Assembly: GCA_932294295.1 (NCBI GenBank)
Contig: OW028579.1
Location: 30,205,250-30,269,249 of the forward strand
Direction: 5' to 3'
Origin: Alitta virens
Taxonomy: Eukaryota; Annelida; Polychaeta; Phyllodocida; Nereididae
DNA length: 64,000 nt
Under the pieces are notes generated by a model. The model was not told the origin of the DNA. It worked only from the letters and a program-made list of their open reading frames with translations, and did not search any database. Numbering within the stretch: position 1 is the first letter of the stretch; each line of letters starts with the position of its first letter. Below, one piece after another: positions 35,501-45,221 of this stretch. The position numbers and the translations under genes were made by a program.

Positions 35501-36312
35501 AGTAAACTAAGAGCTATAGAAATTGCAGGAATTGAGAGAAGAGGGCAACAAGAAATCTGGGGGCACCTATCTTATTGGTGATCATGATAATAATAATAAA
35601 TATATCAAAGAAATATGTAATGATAATAATAAGATCATTGTGATAATCATTCTGTTATCACTTTTAGATGATGAATTTTGTGAAACTTCAGTATCATTAC
35701 ATCTACTAGCAGTCTTGGCAGCCATTATTTGGACAAAGATAAGCCAATTTTATTATATATTTTTTCTAAATCACAGATACATGCTTGTGGCAGTTTGTCA
35801 CCCTTCTTATTTGTTAGAATTTGAGGTTGAAACATTCCTTTGCACCTTTTTTTTAGCTTGCTGGGTTATTCCTTCTCATGGCAAATATGAAACAATTAAA
35901 AGCACAGAAGAAGCTCTCAATGCAGTGAAATCAGATAGACAAGCTGGTTTGTCCATTATCTTTTTAGCTTTGGACCCTTTTGTGTTTTGAGCTAGCTAAG
36001 GTAATAGTTAGTCTATTAGTTCGCCATCCTGACTATTAATCTTAACTTGGATTTAAAGGACAAAATTCGCTCATCGTTTATTATATCTGGTCTATCGTAA
36101 AACACATTCAGCAACTTTTTTGTTCATTTGTTGGGTTAGAAGACCTTCTGCATTGGACTCCTAGCTCATGTGAAACAATATTTGATAAAATGGCAATTTT
36201 CCCATTTCACTGCAGCATGATCTTTCTCCTTTTGTAGTCTAATGACTCTTGTCTTTGCCTTTTTTTCATTGAAAGCTTTTGAAAAATGTTTAATGAATTG
36301 CATTCCAACTTA
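32581..36312. other. Gene-free stretch with a degenerate CACTATTAAGACC array
   Basis: No coding region that I can support; an open frame of 155 codons at 35523-35990 has no recognisable family. From about 34820 to 35010, and again at about 35365-35400, the phrase CACTATTAAGACCACCT and variants recur every 15-30 bp. Poly-T lies near 34310-34328. Confidence 0.5.
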
Positions 36313-36484
36313 CCCAGATAGGATTCCAAATCGGGCCAGCGTCGTTTCTATGTCGGCCGCCATCATTACAACATCGTTTTGACATTGCCAACATCATGCC
36401 ACATCATGCCACATCATGCCAACATCATGCCAACATCATGCCAACATCATGCCAACATTGAAACGATTTGGAATGCTATCTGGG
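36313..36484. mobile_element. MITE-like element, CCCAGATA family, with internal tandem
   Basis: 172 bp with ends CCCAGATAGGATTCCAAATC and GATTTGGAATGCTATCTGGG. It is flanked by TA on both sides, a possible target duplication. The centre has four to five copies of a 10-11-bp word (ACATCATGCCA). It lies 36 bp from the left LTR. Confidence 0.8.
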
Positions 36485-36516
36485 TAATGGCCAAAAAATT
36501 TGGACATTGAACAGTT

Positions 36517-36520
36517 ATGT
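36517..36520. other. Target-site duplication, left copy (ATGT)
   Basis: ATGT directly precedes the left LTR and recurs at 46107-46110 directly after the right LTR. A 4-bp duplication is usual for many Ty3/gypsy elements. Confidence 0.8.
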
Positions 36521-37405
36521 TGTAAATTTCATCACCATCTCCAAGTTTAAGTACTTAGGTGAAAACTCAGCATAGTCCACAATTCAGTATATGGTAAAAG
36601 TATAGATTTCTTATCTCCAAGTAAGTAAGACAAAGTCAAAGGTAAAGTGTATGACTGGTCTCTCTTGCTCAAATCAAAGATGCAAGATCCTCCACTTTAT
36701 TTTTTATTTATGGGCAGTGAACATTCCCCAGTCACTCCTCTTTCTCCCCATTGGCCAGAGGCCACATCCAATCACAAAATCACACAGTTTCACATTCAAC
36801 CAATAAACAATTCTCTAATTTTAAAATATTTCTTTCCTATTACATAATTGGGCTGTTGGAATAGTTCCCGCCATTTCTAGCCTCTGGAATAGTTCCCGCC
36901 ATTTCTAGCATCTCATTACTGAGGCTGACAATGGGCTTTGTGACCAAAGGGCTTTTAATAGAACCCTCTTCCTCTCAAACCCCAGGAGGCTGTATTGGCT
37001 TCATTGTCCAAGAAACCAACTGCCTGCCTGGCCTGCTGCAATCATTGTCTTGGCCACCCCAGAACCCATTGTCCAAGTTTCCATTGTGTCTTGAACACCC
37101 TTCAGTGGACACACAGTCTTTACTCCAACAGCCAGTGGAAAACCTTAAATACATTAACTTAAATGCTACTTTATAATTGTAAATTCAAACAGTCATACAC
37201 ACAATAATTTCAAACTACACATATAAACATATACACATATAAACACATAGAAACATTTCAACACAAGAACATAGAAACACATAGAAACATTTCAACACAT
37301 ACCAACATGCACATAACACTTAAGTGCATACACATTACAGAATGTACATAATTAACATTCACTGGCTTTAGTTTTAAGGGAGGCAAAAGCCTAGTGCTTT
37401 TTACA
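36521..37405 (-). repeat. 3' LTR of the env-bearing Ty3/gypsy element
   Basis: 885 bp, starting and ending with the inverted pair TGTAA...TTACA. It matches 45222-46106 at the same length, with about four substitutions by eye (near 36526, 36702, 36855 and 37273). On the minus strand it is preceded by the purine-rich TAGGGTGAGGCAG (37406-37418), a plausible polypurine tract for plus-strand priming. An open frame inside (plus strand, 36647-36847) is unlikely to be a gene. Confidence 0.95.
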
Positions 37406-38176
37406 CTGCCTCACCCTACGGAGTTAGTGAAATGCCCCAGAATAATACACTAGACAATAAATAGGGATCTGAAAGATAAGAACCTGAAAAAGAATTATCA
37501 ACATTGAAGCATATTCACTAACTGATATATTTAAAACTAAGCAGCGATGCAAGTCAGAGGCTAGGCTACATGACCTTCCGCCCGCTTGCACTCGCTAAAA
37601 GGTCAAGCATTCACACATTATCAGAGCTAGGCTACACAGCACTAGAGCAAACCTACACATTACTAGAAACCAAAACAATCACATATACTGAATGTATGAA
37701 CCACCGTGTTCATTATTATCTCAAGGAAACTGACTACAAATTCCTGTAGCAAAAATACTAAGTTCCCTAGAGCAGGTACAAAATTCCCTTCGTACCTACA
37801 CCATACCTGTAATAAAAACAAATTTAATCTCTGAGAGTACTGAAAAGATAAAGTATAAAGATTAAATGTCAAGACATGGGAACTCCTCCCTGAAAAAAAA
37901 AAAAAACCTCAAACTAGTGGTGCTTACTCCAAGCACTAGTGACATGCCGGAGTGGTGCACTCCCTGGCTGGTGTTAGAAAACCTTTAACATCTTACAACC
38001 TACTTAATCATCATTGGCACTGTACTGCGCCAAGAACACTAAACATAGGCCCAGTTCGCCAATGTGCTCCTGGAACTAAACATACATGAAAGAAAACATA
38101 ACACAATTTACCAAGTGCGGAGTACATGACTAAAGCAACTGGACACAATTTAATTAAGTGAGTTTCCCTGTGATCA
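37406..38176 (-). other. 3' untranslated region between env and the 3' LTR
   Basis: No open frame of note. It contains a 13-14-base poly-A run near 37896 (poly-T in the element's sense) and ends at the purine tract beside the LTR. Confidence 0.6.
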
Positions 38177-40084
38177 TCAGGACTCAAGGATCTCCTCCAA
38201 TGAAGTGGAGGTCCCGCTTGGCAATTTAAACCCAGCATCTGTCCTAGCCTTTGTATAGCGGATTGCCGGACTGGGCTGCTTCGGAGTTTTCTTACAGCAA
38301 ATTAATTTTACTGCATACTCCCTGGCCCACTCATATGTAACAAAAAACCATATACTTACCCCTGCAATGGCTAAACACAATAATGATATGGAGATGATGA
38401 AGGATGTGGTGGGGGCATGTTTACGGAATTTTACCCAGGACGTTTCACTTAATCTAATTGCATTCATCAGGACATCTTGGTTTACGTCTTGCACTTGGGC
38501 AGATATGCCTCCTTTTAACTGGGGAAAGGTTTCTTTCAAAGATTCATGATCTAGAGTGGTAGTGAAGTTAAATCGACCTTGGATGTGTATGGGAGGCATG
38601 ACAATTCGTCGTGATAGGTGTAATTCTGGGATGCACTGTACTCTCCATCCCTTACCAGCAATGTTACAGGGAGCTGGGCAAGACATGGCGTAGGTACCAG
38701 GCAATAAGTGTATGGGAGGGTAGACCTTCCCAGGGCATCGGGCCGATACCGCTTCCCCCCAGGACACAATTACAATGGTTTTGAGAGACACTCTCTTCAC
38801 CCATGTCGCATTTGATTCTTTGATAATATCAAACCGACAGGTCTTGATTAACTCAGTCTGGTTGAAGATGAGGCCTCTCGCACAGGGTTGATGCCTGGAG
38901 TCATATAAAGGTCCAGCCCTACAGACCAGAGGGGCACTACCCACACACACTTCCGGCTCAAATAACTGACCAGTGGCCGTGTCCACTCCATAACTGCTGC
39001 CTACCTTTATCCTTACAGTCATATTTGAGTTCCTTATGGACACAGGATAGCTTTGGATGTTGTACAACAAATAATTTGATTTATTTATCGTTGGCAGATT
39101 GAATTTAAATACTAAAAAACTACTGGATATCGATACTGCCTCTATCTCAACATATTTATAATACCAAGTTAAATCTGGAATGACATCATAACCTGACTGA
39201 GCAATTGTTTCAATTATCCCCCCCAATACCTTAGGAGCCACCATATCCTCCGTTAACATACCTCTCTCCAGAGCACTGCGCTGTTGATGGAATAGCTGCA
39301 TCTGTTGGGTATATCCGTCGTAGAGATATTCACACTCTTCGATGGCCCTTTGAACCTCCAGGCGGATTTCTAGATTATCCAGGCGTCCCAGAAGCTCCTT
39401 GGCCAGTGTTTTGACGTACTTGTCCAGTTGCTTCAGGTGGTCATTCAACTGAGATATAGCGACTGAGTTGTTGCGGATGTATAGGCGATTCTGGCTAATG
39501 ATGGTCATCATTTGGCTGGACAGGTGGATGACATCCTTCATCTTGGATTGCAGTTGTATGGAAGCCTGAGTGTATTGCTTCACCTGGTCATCCGTGGCCA
39601 CACCGAACAAGGCATGCAAGCCCAACCCAATGAAATCAAAAACTCCCCTCTTCTGGCGTCCCGTCGTAGGAGAGTCCGCTGTGCGACTCCTTCCGGTGTA
39701 GCTTCCATCGAGTCGGTGCATCCTGTTCAGCCTGGCTGCCCATGAACGTTGAACGTAGCCAAAAACTTGTATCTTTTTCCTGCTCGTCTCTAACATGCTT
39801 ATCATCGTAGTCAGTCTGTGTGGATACTCTGGAGTGTCTAAAGTCACTAAGACAACCCATGATGCCTCTAAGGTCCGCAACGCAGTCCCTCCTCGCACCA
39901 GCACACCGTCTGGAAGGCTGAAAGGCTTTGACGGCTCTTCAGTCACGGCTGACGACATCTCTCCAGTCAGGGGCTCTAGGGCTATTGCCGGCCAGCCTAG
40001 ACTGAAGATGATGGTCATGAACACCCAGCCTCTACAGACTGTCAGAGGAGGGGTCCTCACCTCGCTGGTACTTGGGATGCTCAT
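38177..40084 (-). CDS. env: env: class I fusion glycoprotein, baculovirus F / gypsy Env type
   Basis: The frame is open from 40177 (first codon GTG); the first ATG is at 40084 and another at 40018, 14 bases beyond the pol stop. Numbering from 40177, a hydrophobic signal segment lies at about residues 52-66. A furin-type site RQKR at 174-177 is followed at once by GVFDFIGLGLHALFG, a fusion-peptide-like sequence as in baculovirus F and gypsy Env. Residues ~198-275 look like a heptad-repeat coiled coil. A Cys-rich ectodomain follows, with many N-glycosylation sequons. A transmembrane helix at ~592-614 is followed by a ~50-residue basic cytoplasmic tail. The protein would be made in the secretory pathway, cleaved and placed on virions to fuse membranes. 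The ATG at 40084 gives a 53-nt overlap with pol. Expression is probably from a spliced mRNA, but I did not identify the splice sites. Confidence 0.9.
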   Translation of the reverse strand: MSIPSTSEVRTPPLTVCRGWVFMTIIFSLGWPAIALEPLTGEMSSAVTEEPSKPFSLPDGVLVRGGTALRTLEASWVVLVTLDTPEYPHRLTTMISMLETSRKKIQVFGYVQRSWAARLNRMHRLDGSYTGRSRTADSPTTGRQKRGVFDFIGLGLHALFGVATDDQVKQYTQASIQLQSKMKDVIHLSSQMMTIISQNRLYIRNNSVAISQLNDHLKQLDKYVKTLAKELLGRLDNLEIRLEVQRAIEECEYLYDGYTQQMQLFHQQRSALERGMLTEDMVAPKVLGGIIETIAQSGYDVIPDLTWYYKYVEIEAVSISSSFLVFKFNLPTINKSNYLLYNIQSYPVSIRNSNMTVRIKVGSSYGVDTATGQLFEPEVCVGSAPLVCRAGPLYDSRHQPCARGLIFNQTELIKTCRFDIIKESNATWVKRVSLKTIVIVSWGEAVSARCPGKVYPPIHLLPGTYAMSCPAPCNIAGKGWRVQCIPELHLSRRIVMPPIHIQGRFNFTTTLDHESLKETFPQLKGGISAQVQDVNQDVLMNAIRLSETSWVKFRKHAPTTSFIISISLLCLAIAGVSIWFFVTYEWAREYAVKLICCKKTPKQPSPAIRYTKARTDAGFKLPSGTSTSLEEILES

Positions 40085-43000
40085 CACTGGACGAGGGATG
40101 AGCTCTCTTAATGAAGGTGAAGTCCTTGTGAACGTCCTTAGGCCCTCGTCGATGGTCGTCTGAGTAGCCGGGGTCACTGCTTGCCTTACGCTTGATTACG
40201 CTTTCCGGGTGGGCCGACTGGCCTGGCAACAACTCTCCTGGTTTCACCTTTTTGCGTCTACGTCTGCGACGGCGTCTTGGGGGTGGGGAGTCCTCGTCTT
40301 GGTATCTCTGCGTGCGCTTGGTTCCTCTTGGAAGGAATGGTCTCAAGCGCTTGTCAGAGTGACGAGTCTCTACCCTGCCCTTCGTTTTGTCTCCCCCGGA
40401 ATCAGTGGAGTGTGGACGTCGCCTCCCCCTGGCAGCTGACGCCAGGGGTTCATCATCCGAGGACGTCCAATCCTCGCTTTCCGGTAGGGGTATCTCCGCT
40501 CCTGGGGCTGGTAGCTCCGCCTCTTCCATGGATGAATGGTCCGCATCACGTGGGTGCGCTGGACCATCGTCTTCTGGAGTAGCTGCCTCTGGTTCCAGTG
40601 GCTGCACATCCTCATCAGCTGGCTTTGGTAATGCTGGGGCCGGAGCTGGCATTTGAGGAGGCAATTGCCAGGGGCGAATTGCCACTCCTCTCACGTTGGC
40701 CCTTCTCTTTGGTCTGGGGCGTAGCTCGTCCCAGATGATTTCGGGGTCAACGACTCGTACCTTTTCCCTGTTCAAGATCTTCTGCTTCCCTGTGTGTTGA
40801 TGGGTTAGCCACAGAGCCTTGCCTCGTACTTGCGTAACGACCCACTGTGGTTCCCATTTACTCGTCAAGGTGAGCGGCTCCTCTGCCTTGATCACCACAG
40901 AATCACCCACTTCCACTCCTCCTACGTTTGCCTTTCTTGCAAGCCGCTCTCGGTTATGCTTCCTAGAGTCCAACGTGAGCTGTTGGGCGGCTCGTAAGGC
41001 CTCGTAGAGGTCATGGAGTCTACCAAAGATAGGCTCCCCACCTTGCAAAGCACGATGTATGGGGAGCCGAGGTCTTCGACCAAAATGTAAGAAATACGGA
41101 GTATGTTGGGTGACATCTGACACAGCACAATTGTAGCAAAGTACGGCTGGGCCTAATTGTTCTTGCCACAACGAGGTGTCATTATTCACCAATTTCCCCA
41201 ATATTTCTTTCAAAGTCCGGTTGAACCTCTCAATTCTTCCATTAGATTGTGGGTGATAGGGGGTTGTCCTTTTGTGCTTAACTCCAACACTAGCTAAATA
41301 TTGAGTCAGAGATGCTGCATTGAATTCTTTTCCCAAGTCTGATAACAGCATCTCGACGTATCCATGACGAGGAAAGAATTCCTGGTGTAACACTCGCCAG
41401 ACGCACTCACTCGTCTTACGAGCGAGGGGGTAGCACTCTGCATATCCTGACGCGTGGTCGATGATCGTCAGAATGTAGTGGCCACCTTGAGGCGAGGTCA
41501 CGAGTGGACCTACGAGATCCAGAGATACGAGTTGTCCTATGCTCGTAGCAAGGGGCATCTCCCCCATTGGAGCATGCTGCTTCTTCTTACTGTGGGTGAG
41601 ACACACAGGACATTTCTGTATTAACTGCTTAATCTCTCTCCTCATACCAGGCCACACATAGGCTTCTTGCACTTTCCTCATCGTTTTTATGTGTGCCATG
41701 TGTCCGACTTCCTTATGTGCTTGTCCAATAATTTGTTGTCTAAATGCCGCAGGCAGCACCAAGCGATGATATTCGGCTGCATGAGGATAAGGTTTTAGAA
41801 TTGAGTAGAGGAGACCTTGAAGGATCTCATAAGGACCTTCCTGGTCATTCCCTTCTCCCCACTGATCCATGAGCTGTTGCTCCCTCTGGACATCCTCCGA
41901 GATGAGCCCACTGTCCAGAATAGGCAGTGGGAGGTCAACCGGCAACCCAGGGGGCAGCTCATCACCTATCCTCCATTCATCCATGTCATAAGTGTCTATC
42001 CGCTCTGGTACTATCCTGGACAGCATATCCGCTCTCACATTCAATTTGCCTTTCCTGTATTGAACTTTACATCCAAATTCAGCCAGCAACACAGCCCATC
42101 TTTGGATCTTGGTGTTCTGCATCTCTTTGGTAAAAAGAGACACTAAGGGCTTGTGGTCAGTGAAGGCTTCGAACTTGGCACCCCATAGATAAGGTCTGAA
42201 CACCTTTAACGCTGTGATCAGTCCATAGGCCTCTCGTTCTATGGCCGCCCATCGCCTCTGAGTAGGAGACAGTAATCTTGAGAGATAACTGATTGGTCTC
42301 TCTACCCCAGAGATAGGATCAACTTGGCACAGAACAGCACCAATGGCTAGATCACTAGCGTCGGTGTACAATAAATATGGGTCTCGGGTTCGAGGATGTG
42401 CCATGACATGTTCACTGATTAATAAGTCCTTCAGAGTCTCAAAGCTGTGCTGTTGCTCTTTTCCCCAATGGAAGCGAGAGTGCTTTCTTGTCAATTCCAC
42501 CAATGGTTCCGACACATGAGCGTAGCTAGGCAGGCAGGTACGGTAATAGCCTGTCATGCCCAGAAAGGATCTGACTTGCTTGACGCTGTCTGGGGGGCTC
42601 ATTTTCGAGATGGCCGCCACTTTGTCTGGGTCTGCCTTCAGTCCGTTCCCACTCACTACGAAGCCCAAGAGTTTGACCTCAGTCTGGCCGAAGACACACT
42701 TCTTGGGATTCAACGTCAGGTTGTAGGTTCGAAACCTCTCCATCACTGCTTGCAGATGAGTCTGGTGACTTACGATGTCCGGACTGTACACTACTACGTC
42801 GTCCACGTAGATCATACAGCAGTCTCCGATGAGCCCTCGTAGGACCTCGTCCATGGCCCTTTGAAAAGCGCTCGTCGCGTTCGACAGGCCCATCGGCATC
42901 GTAGTGAACTCATACTGTCCTCGGAAGCAGGTAAATGCTGTCTTTTCTTGGCTGGTTCTCTCCAGCGGGAGTTGGTAGAAACCTGACTTCAAGTCCAGTG

Positions 43001-43868
43001 TGGAGTAGACAGTGGATCCGTGTAGCTGATCAAACACATCCTGAATCAGAGGGACAGGATAGCAGTCCTTTTTGGTCACGGTGTTGACTCGTGTGAAGTC
43101 GATACAGAACCTGGGACCCTCTGATGGATCCTTCTTCTCCACTAACACCACTGGTGAAGCCCATGGCGAATTGGAGGGCACTATAATGCCCTGCTCTAAC
43201 AATTCATCCAGTTTCTTGCCCAATGCTTCTCTCTTCATGAAAGGCATTCTATATGCACGCTGCTTGATGGGAGGTCCTGTCGTCTCGATCCGGACCTCAA
43301 TGGCGGAGTGTCGTCCCAGGGGCTGTCCTGCCGCGCTGAACACATCCGGATTCCTCAACATGCACTCAGAGATGACCTTTGCCGCTTCCACCTCTTCCGG
43401 GGTCATTCTCCCCATCATATTCACATCATCAACAATATTTTTACTAACATTTCTACTAATAATTTCATTATCCAGAGTGGTAGGGGAGCCAGCAGTAAGC
43501 GGAAAGCATTGTCCTCTCCATTGGAGCTCGCCCTTCCTATAGTCCACTGTAGCCCCCTCCACACTCATCACATCTCTTCCTAATATCAGAGGATGCCCAA
43601 TTTTACCCACAATGATAACAGGTATGATCCCCACATTGTCTTCACGGATTTCTGTGGATCCCCACACCGTGAGGTCATGACCTGTCACCCCTTGCAATCC
43701 CCTTGATGCTCTCAATATGGAGGATCTCCCAATCCGGGCACATAATTCCTCAAATTCCTGGCGCCGCAGCACGGTCTTACTGGCGCCTGTATCCACCAGG
43801 GCCCTTATACATTGTCCATGGATTCTAAGTTCCACATAGGCCTGGCCATCCGCTGCGGCGCTTATCGC
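40032..43868 (-). CDS. pol: pol: protease, reverse transcriptase, RNase H, integrase
   Basis: It lies in the -1 frame of gag and is probably entered by frameshifting at 43868-43874; the frame is open from there. Counting from the GTG codon at 43835: aspartic protease LVDTGASKTV (13-22) with ILGRD (84-88); RT with STLDLKSGFYQLPL (278-291), MPMGLSNA (313-320) and the catalytic YVDD (343-346); RNase H LYTDASDLAIGA (489-500) with the FTDHKPL segment. The integrase zinc site is H707, H712, C742, C745, and its D-D-E triad is D773, D833, E869 with 35 residues between the last two. All catalytic residues are present. Order PR-RT-RH-IN is that of Ty3/gypsy. After integrase there is a GPY/F-like segment, then ~200 extra residues: a Pro/acidic stretch and a basic block with eight consecutive Arg, overlapping the start of env. 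I see no chromodomain. Confidence 0.95.
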   Translation of the reverse strand, partial: AISAAADGQAYVELRIHGQCIRALVDTGASKTVLRRQEFEELCARIGRSSILRASRGLQGVTGHDLTVWGSTEIREDNVGIIPVIIVGKIGHPLILGRDVMSVEGATVDYRKGELQWRGQCFPLTAGSPTTLDNEIISRNVSKNIVDDVNMMGRMTPEEVEAAKVISECMLRNPDVFSAAGQPLGRHSAIEVRIETTGPPIKQRAYRMPFMKREALGKKLDELLEQGIIVPSNSPWASPVVLVEKKDPSEGPRFCIDFTRVNTVTKKDCYPVPLIQDVFDQLHGSTVYSTLDLKSGFYQLPLERTSQEKTAFTCFRGQYEFTTMPMGLSNATSAFQRAMDEVLRGLIGDCCMIYVDDVVVYSPDIVSHQTHLQAVMERFRTYNLTLNPKKCVFGQTEVKLLGFVVSGNGLKADPDKVAAISKMSPPDSVKQVRSFLGMTGYYRTCLPSYAHVSEPLVELTRKHSRFHWGKEQQHSFETLKDLLISEHVMAHPRTRDPYLLYTDASDLAIGAVLCQVDPISGVERPISYLSRLLSPTQRRWAAIEREAYGLITALKVFRPYLWGAKFEAFTDHKPLVSLFTKEMQNTKIQRWAVLLAEFGCKVQYRKGKLNVRADMLSRIVPERIDTYDMDEWRIGDELPPGLPVDLPLPILDSGLISEDVQREQQLMDQWGEGNDQEGPYEILQGLLYSILKPYPHAAEYHRLVLPAAFRQQIIGQAHKEVGHMAHIKTMRKVQEAYVWPGMRREIKQLIQKCPVCLTHSKKKQHAPMGEMPLATSIGQLVSLDLVGPLVTSPQGGHYILTIIDHASGYAECYPLARKTSECVWRVLHQEFFPRHGYVEMLLSDLGKEFNAASLTQYLASVGVKHKRTTPYHPQSNGRIERFNRTLKEILGKLVNNDTSLWQEQLGPAVLCYNCAVSDVTQHTPYFLHFGRRPRLPIHRALQGGEPIFGRLHDLYEALRAAQQLTLDSRKHNRERLARKANVGGVEVGDSVVIKAEEPLTLTSKWEPQWVVTQVRGKALWLTHQHTGKQKILNREKVRVVDPEIIWDELRPRPKRRANVRGVAIRPWQLPPQMPAPAPALPKPADEDVQPLEPEAATPEDDGPAHPRDADHSSMEEAELPAPGAEIPLPESEDWTSSDDEPLASAARGRRRPHSTDSGGDKTKGRVETRHSDKRLRPFLPRGTKRTQRYQDEDSPPPRRRRRRRRKKVKPGELLPGQSAHPESVIKRKASSDPGYSDDHRRGPKDVHKDFTFIKRAHPSSSDEHPKYQRGEDPSSDSL

Positions 43869-44923
43869 CCCCCCTGGTACTGATGGTGATATCCGCCCCT
43901 GCTTCCTCCTCTGGCTTCATTTTGGCGCGTCCTGCATTCTCGCCGGATGTGCCCAGCCTTTCCACAGTGGGCGCAGATAGGCTTCCCATTGTCTGTAAAC
44001 TTGAGGGCTGATCTGTCTCTTCCTAGTCCTGGGCCGCCTCGGCCCCTCGGCCCTCCCCTTTGGGTTGGCCTGGATCCGCCCGATGGGTAACGCTCAGTAG
44101 GGTGGCTAGGTTTAGCCAACGTAGCCATCAATCTGGTGAACTGGGATGCCAGTCCATCTACCTTCCTGTTGAGGTCCTCCACTGGATCCTTCTTCTTAGG
44201 ACCTTCCTTGGAGAAGGAAGCCAGGGCACCCACCTCCATGGGTTCTTCTTGGGAGTCCTCAGGGGCGGAGCGATGGAGTGCCCTGTAGACACGGTATTCA
44301 TCTCCCTCATACTCCGCCACTGACTTCATAGCTTCCTCATACGTCGTGGGTTTAGTCTCCCGCACCATTCTTTCCACCAGGTGTTTGTCCCTGAGGCCAT
44401 AGAGGTAGGCCCCCAACATGGCCCTCTCCTGGTCATCATTCCTGGAGTTAGCTGGGTATCCTAAGTTGGCCGCCTCTCTATACCTCCTTCCATAGGCCGC
44501 CGTTGTCTCATAGGCTCCCTGTTGAACCTTGTCCACCTCATCCCTTAGTCTATCTACCTCATGCTTAGACAGGAAGTTATCAGAAAGGTACTTCCTCAAG
44601 CCATCCCAGTCAGCCAGTTTTTGATCAGGAAGGGACCCCAGATAGCGTTCCACCTCATTTCTCAGAGGTCCCTCCGCTGTCTGGCCTGCTACATATACAG
44701 TCCTCGGGGTGTAGGCTTGAGTCAGTTCGATTTCCTGGAACCATTGTCTTAATCTTCGAGTCGAAGAGCCATCACAAGCCGTAACACGTTTCGCTTGAGA
44801 ATCCGCCTTGCTTCTTTCGCCATTTTCTTTCAAATGCTTCTCATGGTTCACCAATAGGGAAGCAGTGTTTCCATGGCCATCACTTTGACTCTTCAAGAAT
44901 AGTCTGAACTGTTCCTCGTTCAT
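43862..44923 (-). CDS. gag: gag: capsid/nucleocapsid polyprotein
   Basis: The first ATG is at 44923 (MNEEQFRLFLKSQ); the frame is open six codons further upstream without ATG. 353 residues. The middle holds a retrotransposon-type Gag domain (WFQEIELTQAY, then FLSKHEVDRLRDEVDKVQQG, and AMLGAYLYGLRDKHLVERM). Near the C-terminus is one CCHC zinc knuckle, CAHCGKAGHIRREC, with the spacing C-x2-C-x4-H-x4-C, in an Arg/Gly-rich context. The stop TAA is three bases beyond a run of seven G, the probable frameshift site into pol. It would form the particle core and package the RNA. Confidence 0.93.
   Translation of the reverse strand: MNEEQFRLFLKSQSDGHGNTASLLVNHEKHLKENGERSKADSQAKRVTACDGSSTRRLRQWFQEIELTQAYTPRTVYVAGQTAEGPLRNEVERYLGSLPDQKLADWDGLRKYLSDNFLSKHEVDRLRDEVDKVQQGAYETTAAYGRRYREAANLGYPANSRNDDQERAMLGAYLYGLRDKHLVERMVRETKPTTYEEAMKSVAEYEGDEYRVYRALHRSAPEDSQEEPMEVGALASFSKEGPKKKDPVEDLNRKVDGLASQFTRLMATLAKPSHPTERYPSGGSRPTQRGGPRGRGGPGLGRDRSALKFTDNGKPICAHCGKAGHIRRECRTRQNEARGGSRGGYHHQYQGGR
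43868..43874 (-). promoter_or_regulatory. Probable -1 ribosomal frameshift site
   Basis: On the minus strand the end of gag reads CAG GGG GGG CGA TAA. The heptamer G-GGG-GGG fits the X-XXY-YYZ rule in the gag frame. A one-base backward shift enters the pol frame, which is open and reads on through AISAAADGQAYVELRI into the protease. A downstream pseudoknot was not checked. Confidence 0.75.
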
Positions 44924-45221
44924 CTTGGCCCCTTCTTTCAACTGTTGTAGCGAGAGATGACGGTGGTATTAATTTTCAACTTGACACCAACCTGTGCATA
45001 TCGACTTATGGGATTGTTACGCACCCGAGTGGTGAAGTGGCGCTCGCTCGACTGCCATTAGTTTGACCTGGATTCCTTCCATAAGTTACATAAGAAATGA
45101 CTTTCTCATTTCGCCAAAGTGTTCCTAGGATAGCTTCCTAGCTTCCATGTTAATGTCACAATGATTCCTTGATAACTTAGTCATTATCCTTGAGACTAAG
45201 AAATCACGTCAGGGTCACCAA
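44924..45221 (-). other. Leader with primer-binding site
   Basis: One base inside the 5' LTR the minus strand reads TGGTGACCCTGACGTGATT (45202-45220). This starts with TGG, as expected for pairing with the CCA end of a tRNA. I cannot assign the tRNA. The remaining ~280 bases lead to gag and would hold packaging signals and a splice donor. Confidence 0.65.

Noticed and set aside
35523..35990. 155-codon open frame as a host gene
   Set aside because: No family resemblance, AT-rich low-complexity start and no splice or promoter context; probably chance.
36647..37176. Plus-strand open frames inside the LTRs (repeated at 45348-45877)
   Set aside because: They occur in both LTRs only because the LTRs are identical; no protein features and opposite to the element's direction.
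40032..40780. Chromodomain at the end of Pol
   Set aside because: The tail is Pro/acidic and then Arg-rich, with none of the aromatic-cage pattern of a chromodomain.
40277..43583. Plus-strand open frames opposite pol
   Set aside because: They are antisense shadows of the conserved minus-strand pol frame.
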